DNA of 45,009 nt from Oscillospiraceae bacterium (GCA_022800665.1 JAAWQS010000015.1:1-45009); one strand, 5' to 3'. Positions 24,708-33,029 are shown, counted from the first letter of the stretch. Translations and numbers: made by a program. The notes: generated by a model not told the origin, from the sequence alone.

Positions 24708-24994
24708 GAAGTGAATAGAAAAGCGATGACGAAGACGGACGAGGCCGACCTGTTTGCAGAGAGCCGGGCAGTGGTGGAAGCCTGGCAGCAGCCGCCTCAT
24801 AGTCCCATCCCTTCCGAGCTGGAGGTCCGAACATTCCTGGGAATAAGTAGATGCCTCCCGTTGCTGCCGCGTTAGTGCATAGGGCTTGCTGGAGCCTGAA
24901 GGGGCGCTCTTTGAGCGCAATTTGAGTGGTACCGCGGGTACATTGTCGAACAATGGCTCGTCTCAAAGATGTTTCTTTGAGACGGGCTTTTTTC
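24708..24994 (+). ncRNA. T-box riboswitch (tRNA-sensing leader)
   Basis: All major T-box parts are visible: the GCGATGACGAAGAC start of stem I with its GA/K-turn partner GAGC at 24816, the AGAGAGCC...GGTGGAAGCC distal element, a stem II region with AAGTAG and CCGCGTTAG, a perfect stem III (GCGCTC-TTT-GAGCGC), and the core TGGTACCGCGG at 24927-24937. The UGGU bulge predicts pairing with a tRNA ending A-CCA (A73). Uncharged tRNA should allow read-through. The specifier triplet is probably AUC (24807-24809), which sits six bases before GAGC; GUC (24802-24804) and CCC (24804-24806) remain possible. Confidence 0.93.
24956..24994 (+). terminator. T-box terminator
   Basis: Arms 24956-24968 and 24975-24987 (one G-U pair) around a six-base loop, followed by six T at 24988-24993. 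It competes with the antiterminator containing the T-box core. Confidence 0.9.
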
Positions 24995-25069
24995 TTTCAG
25001 CAGCACGCCCTCCCCCTGCTTCATACCATCGCCCAGAACCAAATTTCTGTTTTCCAGGAGGAACGCCGT

Positions 25070-27343
25070 ATGGACACCACACATGTCAACACACAGCTGC
25101 TGGAGGTAGCGTTCCGCATCCGCGAAATGCGGGGCATCTGCGGCTTCAGCGAGTTGGAAATGGCCCAGAGGACCGATCTGACACTAGACCAGTACCGGGA
25201 CTACGAGGCCGCCAGAACCGACCTGCCCTTTACGTTTATCCACAAGTGTTCTCTGGCCTTCGGCATCGGCCTGACAGACCTGCTGGAGGGCCACAGCGCC
25301 CATCTGAGCAGCTACACCGTCACCCGCCGGGGACAGGGCCAGCAGACCGCCAAGGAGCCGGGCATCGAGATCAGCAACCTGGCCCCCTTCTTCCGCAATA
25401 AGCTGGCAGAGCCGTACTATGTCACCTATGACTACGACGAGGCCCAGCAGCACCGGCCCATCCATCTCACCACCCACGCGGGCCAGGAGTTCGATATCAT
25501 CCTCTCCGGACAGCTGCGGGTGCAGATCGGGGAGCACACGGAGATTCTGGGGGAGGGCGACAGCATCCTCTACAATTCCTCCACCCCCCACGGCATGATT
25601 GCCGTCGGCGGAAAACCCTGCGAATTCTGCGCCGTGGTCATCTCCGGCGAGAAGACCGACGAGAAGGCGGTCCGGCAGTCCATCGTCCAGGCCCGGACCA
25701 GCGAGGACTATGTCTGCCGGGATTTCATCCGCGCTGTGGAGGACGGTCAAGGCGTCCTCCAGTCCCTCGCCTTCCCCAATGCGGACCGCTTCAACTTCGC
25801 CTTCGACTGCGTGGACGGTATTGCCGCCAAATATCCGGATAAGCTGGCTATGCTCCATCTGGACAAGGACAAAAACGAGCGGCGGTTCACTTTTGAGGAT
25901 ATGAGCCGCGCCTCCAGCCGTGCGGCCAACTACTTCAAGGCCCTGGGCATCCGCCGCGGGGACCGGGTGATGCTGGTGCTGAAACGGCACTATCAGTTTT
26001 GGTTCGCTATTCTGGGCCTGCACAAGCTGGGAGCCATTGCCGTGCCCGCCACCAACCAGCTCCAGGACCACGACTTCAGCTACCGGTTCAACGCCGCCGG
26101 AATCAGCGCCATTGTGTGTACGGCGGACGGAGATGTGGCCCGTCAAGTGGAGCTGGCGGAGAAGGAAAGTCCGTCCCTGACGCTGAAAATCCTGGTGGGG
26201 GGCCAGCGGGAGGGCTGGCACGATTTCGACAATGAATACACCATGTACCGCAGCAAGTACGAGCGCGCCGGGGACGCCCCCTGCGGCAATGACCTGATGC
26301 TCATGTTCTTCACCAGCGGCACCACCGGGTATCCGAAAATCGCCGCCCACAGCTATAAATACGCTCTGGGCCACTATATCACCGCTAAATACTGGCACTG
26401 CGTCCACGCGGAGGGCCTCCATTTCACCATCAGCGAAACCGGCTGGGGCAAGGCGCTGTGGGGTAAGCTGTACGGCCAATGGCTGTGCGAGGGAGCTATC
26501 TTTACCTACGACTTTGACCGCTTTGCCGCCGGGGATATCCTCCCCATGTTTGCAAAGTATAACATCACCACCTTCTGCGCGCCGCCCACCATGTACCGCA
26601 TGTTCATCAAGCAGGACCTGAGCCTGTACGACCTGAGCAGCATCAAACACGCCACCACCGCCGGAGAGGCGTTGAACCCGGAGGTCTTCCGCCAGTTCGA
26701 GGCCCAGACCGGCCTCCAGATTTACGAGGGCTTCGGTCAGACGGAGACTACGCTGACCATCGGCAATCTGGTGGGCAACAAGCAGAAAATCGGCTCCATG
26801 GGCAAGCCTATCCCCACCTACGACCTGGTGCTGGTGGACGGAGACGGAAACCCGGTGGCCCCCGGCGAAAACGGAGAAATCTGTATCCGCGCGGACGAAA
26901 ACGGCGAGATTCCCTGCGGTCTGTTTGCGGGCTACTACCAGGAGGAGGCGCAGACCAGGGAGGTCTGGCACGATGGTCTGTACCACACCAGGGACGTGGC
27001 GTGGCAGGACGAGGACGGCTATCTGTGGTACGTGGGCCGCGCGGACGACGTCATCAAGTCCAGCGGCTACCGGATTGGGCCGTTTGAGATTGAGAGCGTT
27101 ATTATGGAACTGCCCTATGTCCTGGAGTGCGGGGTATCCGCCGCGCCGGACGAAATTCGCGGCCAGGTGGTCAAGGCCAGCATTGTCCTGGTCCCCGGCA
27201 CGGAGGGGACCGACGCGCTGAAAAAAGAGATTCAGACCTACGTCAAGCAGCACACCGCGCCGTATAAGTACCCCAGAATCGTTGTCTTCCGGGATGAGCT
27301 GCCCAAGACCATCAGCGGCAAAATTATGCGGAACAAGCTGTGA
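25070..27343 (+). CDS. XRE-cupin-AMP-dependent acyl-CoA synthetase fusion
   Basis: A 757-residue three-part protein. Residues about 10-75 form an XRE-type helix-turn-helix, 120-185 a cupin barrel (HLTTHAGQEFDIILSG, then STPHG), and 200-757 a complete acetyl/acyl-CoA synthetase-type AMP ligase. The ligase has the P-loop FFTSGTTGYPK, the GFGQTETT motif, YHTRDVAWQDEDGY and catalytic Lys751 in TISGKIMRNKL. The ligase should activate a carboxylic acid to its acyl-CoA using ATP. ATG 25070 follows CAGGAGG. The substrate is unknown; a branched-chain or aromatic acid would fit the downstream VOR and aminotransferase. The HTH and cupin may sense the substrate or regulate genes. Confidence 0.9.
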   Translation: MDTTHVNTQLLEVAFRIREMRGICGFSELEMAQRTDLTLDQYRDYEAARTDLPFTFIHKCSLAFGIGLTDLLEGHSAHLSSYTVTRRGQGQQTAKEPGIEISNLAPFFRNKLAEPYYVTYDYDEAQQHRPIHLTTHAGQEFDIILSGQLRVQIGEHTEILGEGDSILYNSSTPHGMIAVGGKPCEFCAVVISGEKTDEKAVRQSIVQARTSEDYVCRDFIRAVEDGQGVLQSLAFPNADRFNFAFDCVDGIAAKYPDKLAMLHLDKDKNERRFTFEDMSRASSRAANYFKALGIRRGDRVMLVLKRHYQFWFAILGLHKLGAIAVPATNQLQDHDFSYRFNAAGISAIVCTADGDVARQVELAEKESPSLTLKILVGGQREGWHDFDNEYTMYRSKYERAGDAPCGNDLMLMFFTSGTTGYPKIAAHSYKYALGHYITAKYWHCVHAEGLHFTISETGWGKALWGKLYGQWLCEGAIFTYDFDRFAAGDILPMFAKYNITTFCAPPTMYRMFIKQDLSLYDLSSIKHATTAGEALNPEVFRQFEAQTGLQIYEGFGQTETTLTIGNLVGNKQKIGSMGKPIPTYDLVLVDGDGNPVAPGENGEICIRADENGEIPCGLFAGYYQEEAQTREVWHDGLYHTRDVAWQDEDGYLWYVGRADDVIKSSGYRIGPFEIESVIMELPYVLECGVSAAPDEIRGQVVKASIVLVPGTEGTDALKKEIQTYVKQHTAPYKYPRIVVFRDELPKTISGKIMRNKL

Positions 27344-27429
27344 CGCCGGAAACGGGGACGGAAAATGCCATCATTTTCGTGCATAAAATTGCGTCAAAGG
27401 ACTTGCAATAACTCTGTCGGAGGGGTATC

Positions 27430-28134
27430 ATGGAACACAAACGTGTGACGCTGTTCGCGGGGCATTACGGCTCCGGCAAAACCAACATCGCCGTCAACTA
27501 CGCCCTGCGCCTTGCGGGGGAGGGCCGAAGGACCGCTATTGCCGATCTGGATATTGTCAACCCCTATTTCCGCACTGCGGACAGCGCCCGCGAGCTGGCG
27601 GCGGCAGGGGTGGAGCTGATCTCTCCCCAGTTTGCCAACTCCAACGTGGACCTGCCCGCCCTCCCGGCGGAGGCTTACCGTCTGGTTGAGGACAGGAGCC
27701 TTTACGCAGTGCTGGACATCGGGGGCGACGACCGGGGGGCTTACGCCCTGGGGCGGTATGCGCCGTATATACTGGAGGAGGGCAATTACCGCATGGCGTT
27801 TGTAGCCAACTTCAGCAGGCCCCTGACCCGGACGCCGGAGGAGGCTCTGGAGGTTCTGCGGGAGATCGAAGCCGCCGGAGGCGTGCCGTTTACAGACATC
27901 GTGAACAACACGAACCTGGCCCATGAGACCACGGCGGAGCTTGTACAGGCTTCCGCCGGTCTGGCGGAGCAGCTGGGCGCACTGAGCGGCCTGCCGGTGT
28001 GGCTGACCGCGGCGGAGGAGCATGTGGCGGCGCGTCTGCCGGGCCGGGCGGTACTGTCTATGCGGCTGCAAGAAAAATATTTTAACTTACCGGAACAGAA
28101 GGGGCCGCCGAAGCCAAGGCCGCTGTTCGGCTAA
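27430..28134 (+). CDS. MinD/ParA-like P-loop NTPase
   Basis: A 234-residue nucleotide-binding protein with Walker A GHYGSGKTN at residues 11-19, a switch-like ADLDIVNPYFRT and Walker B-like AVLDIGGDDRG. This is a deviant SIMIBI-type ATPase. The ATG lies behind GGAGGGG, and the gene ends 18 bases before the ferredoxin subunit of the oxidoreductase. By position it may help cluster assembly or complex maturation of the VOR-type enzyme, but no biochemical role is visible in the sequence. Confidence 0.7.
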   Translation: MEHKRVTLFAGHYGSGKTNIAVNYALRLAGEGRRTAIADLDIVNPYFRTADSARELAAAGVELISPQFANSNVDLPALPAEAYRLVEDRSLYAVLDIGGDDRGAYALGRYAPYILEEGNYRMAFVANFSRPLTRTPEEALEVLREIEAAGGVPFTDIVNNTNLAHETTAELVQASAGLAEQLGALSGLPVWLTAAEEHVAARLPGRAVLSMRLQEKYFNLPEQKGPPKPRPLFG

Positions 28135-28152
28135 AAGAAAGGAATATCAGGT

Positions 28153-28359
28153 ATGGCAAAAGTAACATTCAAGACAGACCTCTGCAAAGGCTGCGGCCTG
28201 TGCGTGGAGGCATGTCCCAAGCGCATCCTTGCAATCGCCAAGGATACCATCAACCAAAAGGGCTATTATCCCGCCGTGATGACGGACCAGGACAGCTGTA
28301 TTGCCTGCGCGTTCTGCGCAACCATGTGTCCTGACTGCATCATCACTGTGGAAAAGTAA
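28153..28359 (+). CDS. 2-oxoacid:ferredoxin oxidoreductase, delta (4Fe-4S) subunit
   Basis: A 68-residue ferredoxin-like protein with two cluster motifs, CKGCGLCVEACP and CIACAFCATMCP. It passes electrons between the thiamine-pyrophosphate subunit and external ferredoxin. It is first of four genes in the order delta, alpha, beta, gamma, as in KOR/VOR-type enzymes built from separate subunits. The gap to the alpha gene is 14 bases. Confidence 0.92.
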   Translation: MAKVTFKTDLCKGCGLCVEACPKRILAIAKDTINQKGYYPAVMTDQDSCIACAFCATMCPDCIITVEK

Positions 28360-28373
28360 GGAGTAAAGCGACT

Positions 28374-29435
28374 ATGGCAGAAAGAATTTTGATGAAGGGG
28401 AACGAGGCCATTGCCGAAGCCGCCATTCGGGCTGGATGCCGCCATTACTTCGGCTACCCCATCACCCCCCAGACGGAGATTGCCGCGTATATGGCGAAAA
28501 AGATGCCCAAAATCGGCGGCGTGTTCCTCCAGGCAGAGAGCGAAATCGCGTCCATCAACATGGTCTATGGAGCCGCCGCCGCCGGTATGCGGGTGATGAC
28601 CAGCTCCTCCAGCCCCGGAATCTCCCTGAAGAGCGAGGGGCTGAGCTACATAGCCGGGTCTGACGTCCCGGCGTTTGTGGTGAACGTGCAGAGAGGCGGA
28701 CCGGGCCTGGGCGGTATTCAGCCCAGTCAGTCCGATTACTTCCAGGCCACCAAGGGCGGCGGACACGGCGATTATCATATGATCGTCCTGGCTCCGGCGT
28801 CGGTGCAGGAGATGGCCAGTCTGACCATCAAGGGGTTCAATCTGGCGGACAAGTACCGCATGACCGCCATGATTCTGGCGGACGGCACCATCGGACAGAT
28901 GATGGAGCCCATCTCCTTTGAGGACGCCGAAATCGAGAACTACGAAAAGCCCTGGGCGCTCACCGGCACCAAAATGGAGCGGACGCACAACATCGTCAAC
29001 TCCCTGTACCTGAAGCCGGACGAACTGGAGCGCACCAACTTCGAGCGGTTTGCGCGCTACAAGACCATCGAGGAGAACGAGGTTCTCTATGAGGAATACA
29101 TGATGGACGGCGCAGAGGTGTGCGTGGTGGCGTTCGGCATTGCCGCCCGCGTGGCGAAGAATGCCGTTGCCGCCGCCCGGAGCGAGGGCATTCAGGCGGG
29201 CCTGATCCGTCCCATCACCCTGTGGCCCTTCCCCAAAGCCCCGCTGCGCAGAGCCGCCGGGCAGGTAAAGGCGTTTGTCTCCGTGGAGCTGAGCATGGGG
29301 CAGATGATTGAGGATATCCGTCTGGCCACAGAGTGTACCCGTCCGGTATCCCTGTGCAACCGGACTGGCGGTATGATTCCCAGCCCCGGCCAGGTACTGG
29401 AGAGCATCCGCGAAGCTGCGAAAGGAGGCAACTGA
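28374..29435 (+). CDS. vorB: 2-oxoacid:ferredoxin oxidoreductase, alpha subunit (VorB-like)
   Basis: A 353-residue pyrimidine-binding subunit. The N-terminal MKGNEAIAEAAIRAGCRHYFGYPITPQTE and the loop MTSSSSPGISLKSEGLSYIAGSDVP are the signature of the branched-chain (VOR) and 2-oxoglutarate (KOR) classes. It lacks the fused TPP half found in indolepyruvate oxidoreductases. The complex interconverts a 2-oxoacid plus CoA with an acyl-CoA, CO2 and reduced ferredoxin. The choice of VOR over KOR rests on family impression and on the ilvE gene in the operon. Confidence 0.85.
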   Translation: MAERILMKGNEAIAEAAIRAGCRHYFGYPITPQTEIAAYMAKKMPKIGGVFLQAESEIASINMVYGAAAAGMRVMTSSSSPGISLKSEGLSYIAGSDVPAFVVNVQRGGPGLGGIQPSQSDYFQATKGGGHGDYHMIVLAPASVQEMASLTIKGFNLADKYRMTAMILADGTIGQMMEPISFEDAEIENYEKPWALTGTKMERTHNIVNSLYLKPDELERTNFERFARYKTIEENEVLYEEYMMDGAEVCVVAFGIAARVAKNAVAAARSEGIQAGLIRPITLWPFPKAPLRRAAGQVKAFVSVELSMGQMIEDIRLATECTRPVSLCNRTGGMIPSPGQVLESIREAAKGGN

Positions 29436-29438
29436 TTT

Positions 29439-30200
29439 ATGGCTGTCGTTTTTCAGAAACCACACGCCCTGACGGACGCTGTGCTGCACTACTGCCCCGG
29501 CTGTCCCCACGGCATCATCCACCGGCTGGTGGCCGAGGCCATTGACAACCTGGGCATCGAGGGCCGGACCATCGGCGTGGCCCCTGTGGGCTGTGCGGTC
29601 ATGGCCTACGACTATTTCCGCTGCGACATGCTGGAGGCCGCCCATGGCCGCGCCCCCGCCAGCGCAACCGGTATCAAACGCTGCCGTCCGGAGTGCATCG
29701 TGTTCACCTACCAGGGGGACGGCGACCTGGCCTCCATCGGCATGGCGGAGACGGTCCACGCCGCCGCCAGAAACGAGAACATCACGGTGATTTTCGTCAA
29801 CAACGCCATCTATGGCATGACCGGCGGGCAGATGGCGCCCACCAGCCTCCCCGGCCAGATCACCCAGACCAGTCCCTATGGCCGGGATGTGAACCACTGC
29901 GGCTGGCCCGTCCGGGTCTGCGAGCTGCTGAGCTCTCTGGAGGGTCCGGAGTATGTGGCCCGTGTAGCGGTGAACAATGTGAAGAATGTGAAGGCCGCTG
30001 GAAAAGCCATTGAGAAGGCGTTCCGCAATCAGGTGGAAAACAAGGGCTTCTCCCTTGTGGAGGTGGTCTCCGCCTGTCCCACCAACTGGGGCATGACCCC
30101 CCAGAAGGCTCTGGAGTGGGTGGAGAGCGATATGCTCCCCTATTATCCCCTGGGCGTCTATAAGGACAGAACGGCGGCAAAGGAGGCGGAGCAGAAATGA
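29439..30200 (+). CDS. 2-oxoacid:ferredoxin oxidoreductase, beta (TPP) subunit
   Basis: A 253-residue thiamine-pyrophosphate-binding subunit. It has the cluster-binding YCPGCPHG near residue 14, the TPP motif YQGDGDLASIG (GDG...) and the NNAIYGMTGGQMAPTSLPGQ loop. It forms the active centre with the alpha subunit. It starts three bases after the alpha stop and its end overlaps the gamma gene by four bases, indicating coupled translation of the complex. Confidence 0.92.
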   Translation: MAVVFQKPHALTDAVLHYCPGCPHGIIHRLVAEAIDNLGIEGRTIGVAPVGCAVMAYDYFRCDMLEAAHGRAPASATGIKRCRPECIVFTYQGDGDLASIGMAETVHAAARNENITVIFVNNAIYGMTGGQMAPTSLPGQITQTSPYGRDVNHCGWPVRVCELLSSLEGPEYVARVAVNNVKNVKAAGKAIEKAFRNQVENKGFSLVEVVSACPTNWGMTPQKALEWVESDMLPYYPLGVYKDRTAAKEAEQK

Positions 30201-30736
30201 AAACCACCCAGATTCTGATTGCCGGTTTCGGCGGACAGGGCATTCTGTTTGCCGGAAAGTTCCTGGCGTACAAAGGACTGCTGGAGGATCTGCAGGTGAG
30301 CTGGCTGCCCTCCTACGGCCCTGAGATGCGGGGCGGCACCGCCAACTGCAGCGTCATCCTGTCGGATGACCCGGTGGGTTCCCCCATTATTACCGACCCG
30401 GACGTCCTGATTGTCATGAACCTGCCGTCCCTGCAAAAGTATGCGGATACCGTGGTCCCCGGCGGACAGATTTATGTGGACTCCACCCTCATCAGCGAGA
30501 AGGTGGTCCGGGACGACGTGCAGGTCTTCTACATCCCCGCCACCCAGATGGCCGGCGACGCCGGTGTGTCCACCCTGGCGAACATGATTATGATGGGCTG
30601 CGTGCTGAAGAACAATCCAGAGCTGTCCTTTGACGGCACGGAGGAGACCGTCAAAAAGCTGGTCCCCCCCAAAAAGGCGGCGTTGGTGGACCTGAACCTG
30701 AAGGCGTTGGAGCTGGGCCGGGACTATGCGGGCTGA
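30197..30736 (+). CDS. 2-oxoacid:ferredoxin oxidoreductase, gamma subunit
   Basis: A 179-residue subunit with the usual opening QILIAGFGGQGILFAGKFLA and the conserved YGPEMRGGTANC. This domain binds CoA and stabilises the complex in the family. Length and place are normal. It overlaps the beta gene by four bases and completes a four-subunit enzyme. Confidence 0.92.
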   Translation: MKTTQILIAGFGGQGILFAGKFLAYKGLLEDLQVSWLPSYGPEMRGGTANCSVILSDDPVGSPIITDPDVLIVMNLPSLQKYADTVVPGGQIYVDSTLISEKVVRDDVQVFYIPATQMAGDAGVSTLANMIMMGCVLKNNPELSFDGTEETVKKLVPPKKAALVDLNLKALELGRDYAG

Positions 30737-30740
30737 CACG

Positions 30741-31532
30741 ATGAAAATTTCCTGCCTGCAGATGGATATGCGCCTGGGCGACGAGGCGTACAACTACGCC
30801 CACGCCGTGGAGCTGGTCCGGGAGGCCGTCCGGCGGGACGGCGCGGATACGGTGGTTCTGCCGGAGACCTGGAACACCGGGTATTTTCCGGAGGACCTGT
30901 CCGCCCACGCCGACCGGAACGGCGAGCGGACAAAGGCGGTTTTCTCCCCGCTGGCAAAGGAATTGAATATTCATATCGTCTGCGGCAGCGTGGCCAACCG
31001 GCGGGAGGACGGATTCTACAACACCGCTTACGTCTTCGACCGCACCGGCAGCTGCATCGCGGAGTACGACAAAACCCATCTCTTTACCTACGCAAAGGAG
31101 CACCGGCATTTCCACCCCGGCGGACACGCCTGCCGGTTCCAGCTGGACGGTGTGGACTGCGGCCTCGTCATCTGCTATGACCTGCGCTTCCCGGAGCTGG
31201 TGCGGACCCTGACCCTCCAGGGCGTGGACCTGCTGTTTGCGGTAGCCCAGTGGCCGGACAAGCGGGTGATGCATTTAGAGACGCTGGCACGGGCCAGAGC
31301 GATTGAAAATCAAATGTTTCTGGCTCTGTGCAACAGCGTTGGCACGGCGGGAGACACCCGCTGCGGCGGCCGCAGCGCCGTCATTGACCCCTGGGGCGAA
31401 TATCTGGCCCAGGCAGGGGATCAGGAGGAAATCATTTCCGGTCAGGCGGATTTCTCCGTGATTGCCGGGATCCGGGATTCCATCAACGTATTCCGGGACC
31501 GGAGGCCGGAACTGTATCATCAATCAATTTGA
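30741..31532 (+). CDS. Carbon-nitrogen hydrolase, omega-amidase-like
   Basis: A 263-residue nitrilase-superfamily enzyme. The Glu-Lys-Cys triad is visible: Glu in VLPETWNTGYF, Lys in EYDKTHLF and Cys in LVICYDLRFPE. Best fit is omega-amidase, which hydrolyses the 2-oxo amides left after glutamine or asparagine transamination. Sharing an operon with an aminotransferase supports that. The start is either ATG 30741, used here for its family-like MKISCLQMD, or ATG 30726 inside the gamma gene; neither has a strong ribosome site. Confidence 0.8.
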   Translation: MKISCLQMDMRLGDEAYNYAHAVELVREAVRRDGADTVVLPETWNTGYFPEDLSAHADRNGERTKAVFSPLAKELNIHIVCGSVANRREDGFYNTAYVFDRTGSCIAEYDKTHLFTYAKEHRHFHPGGHACRFQLDGVDCGLVICYDLRFPELVRTLTLQGVDLLFAVAQWPDKRVMHLETLARARAIENQMFLALCNSVGTAGDTRCGGRSAVIDPWGEYLAQAGDQEEIISGQADFSVIAGIRDSINVFRDRRPELYHQSI

Positions 31533-31547
31533 AAGGCGGAAACCACT

Positions 31548-32624
31548 ATGTCTTATACTTTTCCCGTAACGCGCACCCAGGCCCCCAAGCCCAAGCCGGA
31601 CCAGACCAACCTGGGTTTCGGCAAATACTTCACCGACCACATGTTCATCATGGACTACGACGCGGGACAGGGCTGGCATGACGGCAAGATCATCCCCTAC
31701 GGCCCCATCAGCCTGGACCCCGCCAGCTGCGTGCTCCACTACGCCCAGATGATGTTCGAGGGTATGAAAGCCTACCGGACGCCGGAGGGAAAAATCAACC
31801 TCTTCCGTCCCGACATGAACGCCAAGCGGCTCAACCGCACCAATGAGCGTATGTGCATCCCCTTCATGGACGAGGAGCTGTTTATCGAGGCGGTGAAGGC
31901 CACGGTGCAGGCGGATGCGGACTGGATTCCCACCCAGCCCGGTACGGCCCTGTACATCCGGCCCTATATTATCTCCGATGAGGTCAGTTTTTCCGTGGAA
32001 CCGGCGGAGCGCTACCACTTCATCATCATCCTCTGCGCCGTGGGCGCCTACTACGACATCAACCGGGGCGGTCTGACCGGCAGCCACATCTATGTGGAGG
32101 ACGAATACATCCGCGCCGCAGTAGGCGGCACCGGCTTCGCCAAGGTGGGCGGCAACTACGCCGGCGGTATGCGGGCGACCAAAAAGGCTCTGGAGAACGG
32201 CTGCAAGGAAGTGCTGTGGCTGGACGCCCATGAGCATAAATATGTGGAGGAGGTCGGCACCTCCAACGCCTTCTTTATGATTAACGACGAGGTGATTACC
32301 GCGCCCCTGGGCGGCTCCATCCTTCCCGGCGTCACCAGAGACAGCACTATCACGCTGCTGCGCAAGTGGGGCTACAAGGTCAGCGAACGGCGTCTGTCCA
32401 TCGAGGACGTGGCCGCGGCCAGCAAGGATGGTTCTCTCCAGGAGGCTTGGGCTACCGGTACCGCCTGCGTCATCTCCCCCATCGGCTATCTGCGCTATAA
32501 AGACGCGGATATCGTGATTAACGGCGGCGGCGTGGGTCCTGTCTCCCAGAAGCTCTACGACCATATCTATGGTATGCAGACCGGCGTTGTGGAGGACGAT
32601 ATGGGCTGGATTGTCCAGCTCTGA
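31548..32624 (+). CDS. ilvE: Branched-chain amino acid aminotransferase
   Basis: A 358-residue fold-type IV PLP enzyme of the longer BCAT class. The PLP lysine is Lys199 in FAKVGGNYAGG, with EVGTSNAFFMI and SILPGVTRDSTITLL contributing to the PLP and substrate site. It transfers amino groups between glutamate and the 2-oxoacids of valine, leucine and isoleucine. ATG follows AAAGG, 15 bases after the hydrolase. As last gene of the T-box operon it closes the route between acyl-CoA and amino acid. Confidence 0.94.
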   Translation: MSYTFPVTRTQAPKPKPDQTNLGFGKYFTDHMFIMDYDAGQGWHDGKIIPYGPISLDPASCVLHYAQMMFEGMKAYRTPEGKINLFRPDMNAKRLNRTNERMCIPFMDEELFIEAVKATVQADADWIPTQPGTALYIRPYIISDEVSFSVEPAERYHFIIILCAVGAYYDINRGGLTGSHIYVEDEYIRAAVGGTGFAKVGGNYAGGMRATKKALENGCKEVLWLDAHEHKYVEEVGTSNAFFMINDEVITAPLGGSILPGVTRDSTITLLRKWGYKVSERRLSIEDVAAASKDGSLQEAWATGTACVISPIGYLRYKDADIVINGGGVGPVSQKLYDHIYGMQTGVVEDDMGWIVQL

Positions 32625-32642
32625 GGATATACAATCAGCCAT

Positions 32643-32693
32643 AAGGGGAGGCGGACAGCATTACGGCGCTGTAGCCTCCCCTTGCAGATTTTT
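32643..32693 (+). terminator. Terminator of the T-box operon
   Basis: A perfect ten-base stem AAGGGGAGGC (32643-32652) with GCCTCCCCTT (32674-32683), then a T run at 32689-32693. It lies 19 bases after the ilvE stop. Confidence 0.8.
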
Positions 32694-32795
32694 GATATGT
32701 AGGACAGAACCGCGCTTCCGGCGGCAACTGGGAGGACAAGGCCGCACCGCGCCTCCTGACAGGCGCTTTTCAACCGCAATATGCAGAGGAAACAG

Positions 32796-32831
32796 AGCAA
32801 GGGACGGTCCCGGCTGGGACCGTCTCTTGCT
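32796..32831. terminator. Long hairpin, probably ending the small leftward gene
   Basis: Sixteen-base arms (32796-32811 and 32816-32831, one G-U pair) around a GGCT loop. It sits 12 bases beyond the stop of the leftward 61-residue gene. T runs on both sides are weak, so stop efficiency is uncertain. Confidence 0.55.
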
Positions 32832-32843
32832 TTGTACTGCCTG

Positions 32844-33029
32844 TCATTGCCCGGCATTCACATATATATCCTCGCACTCCTGCAGCGCGGACTGGAGCCG
32901 CAGCAGGGTTTCTCTCGTATGGTCATAGTCGTATGCGTTTTTCAGAATCATTTCGCTGCTGATGTACTCCATTACCGTCTCCACGCGGCCAAACAGCGTC
33001 GCGTAGAGCTTCTGATGTAATTCTGACAT
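32844..33029 (-). CDS. Small protein of unknown function
   Basis: A 61-residue, mostly helical, charged protein (MSELHQKLYATLFGRVETVM...). I recognise no family. The ATG at 33029 follows TGAGGA by seven bases, and a perfect consensus promoter lies upstream, so expression is likely. It has no signal peptide or membrane segment. It is divergent from an XRE regulator, which may control it through the shared 150-base region. Confidence 0.7.
   Translation of the reverse strand: MSELHQKLYATLFGRVETVMEYISSEMILKNAYDYDHTRETLLRLQSALQECEDIYVNAGQ

Noticed and set aside
25184-27253. A 689-codon open frame on the minus strand across the acyl-CoA ligase
   Set aside because: The plus strand encodes a protein with complete ligase motifs. 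The reverse frame is open only because of GC-rich third positions and has no recognisable domain.
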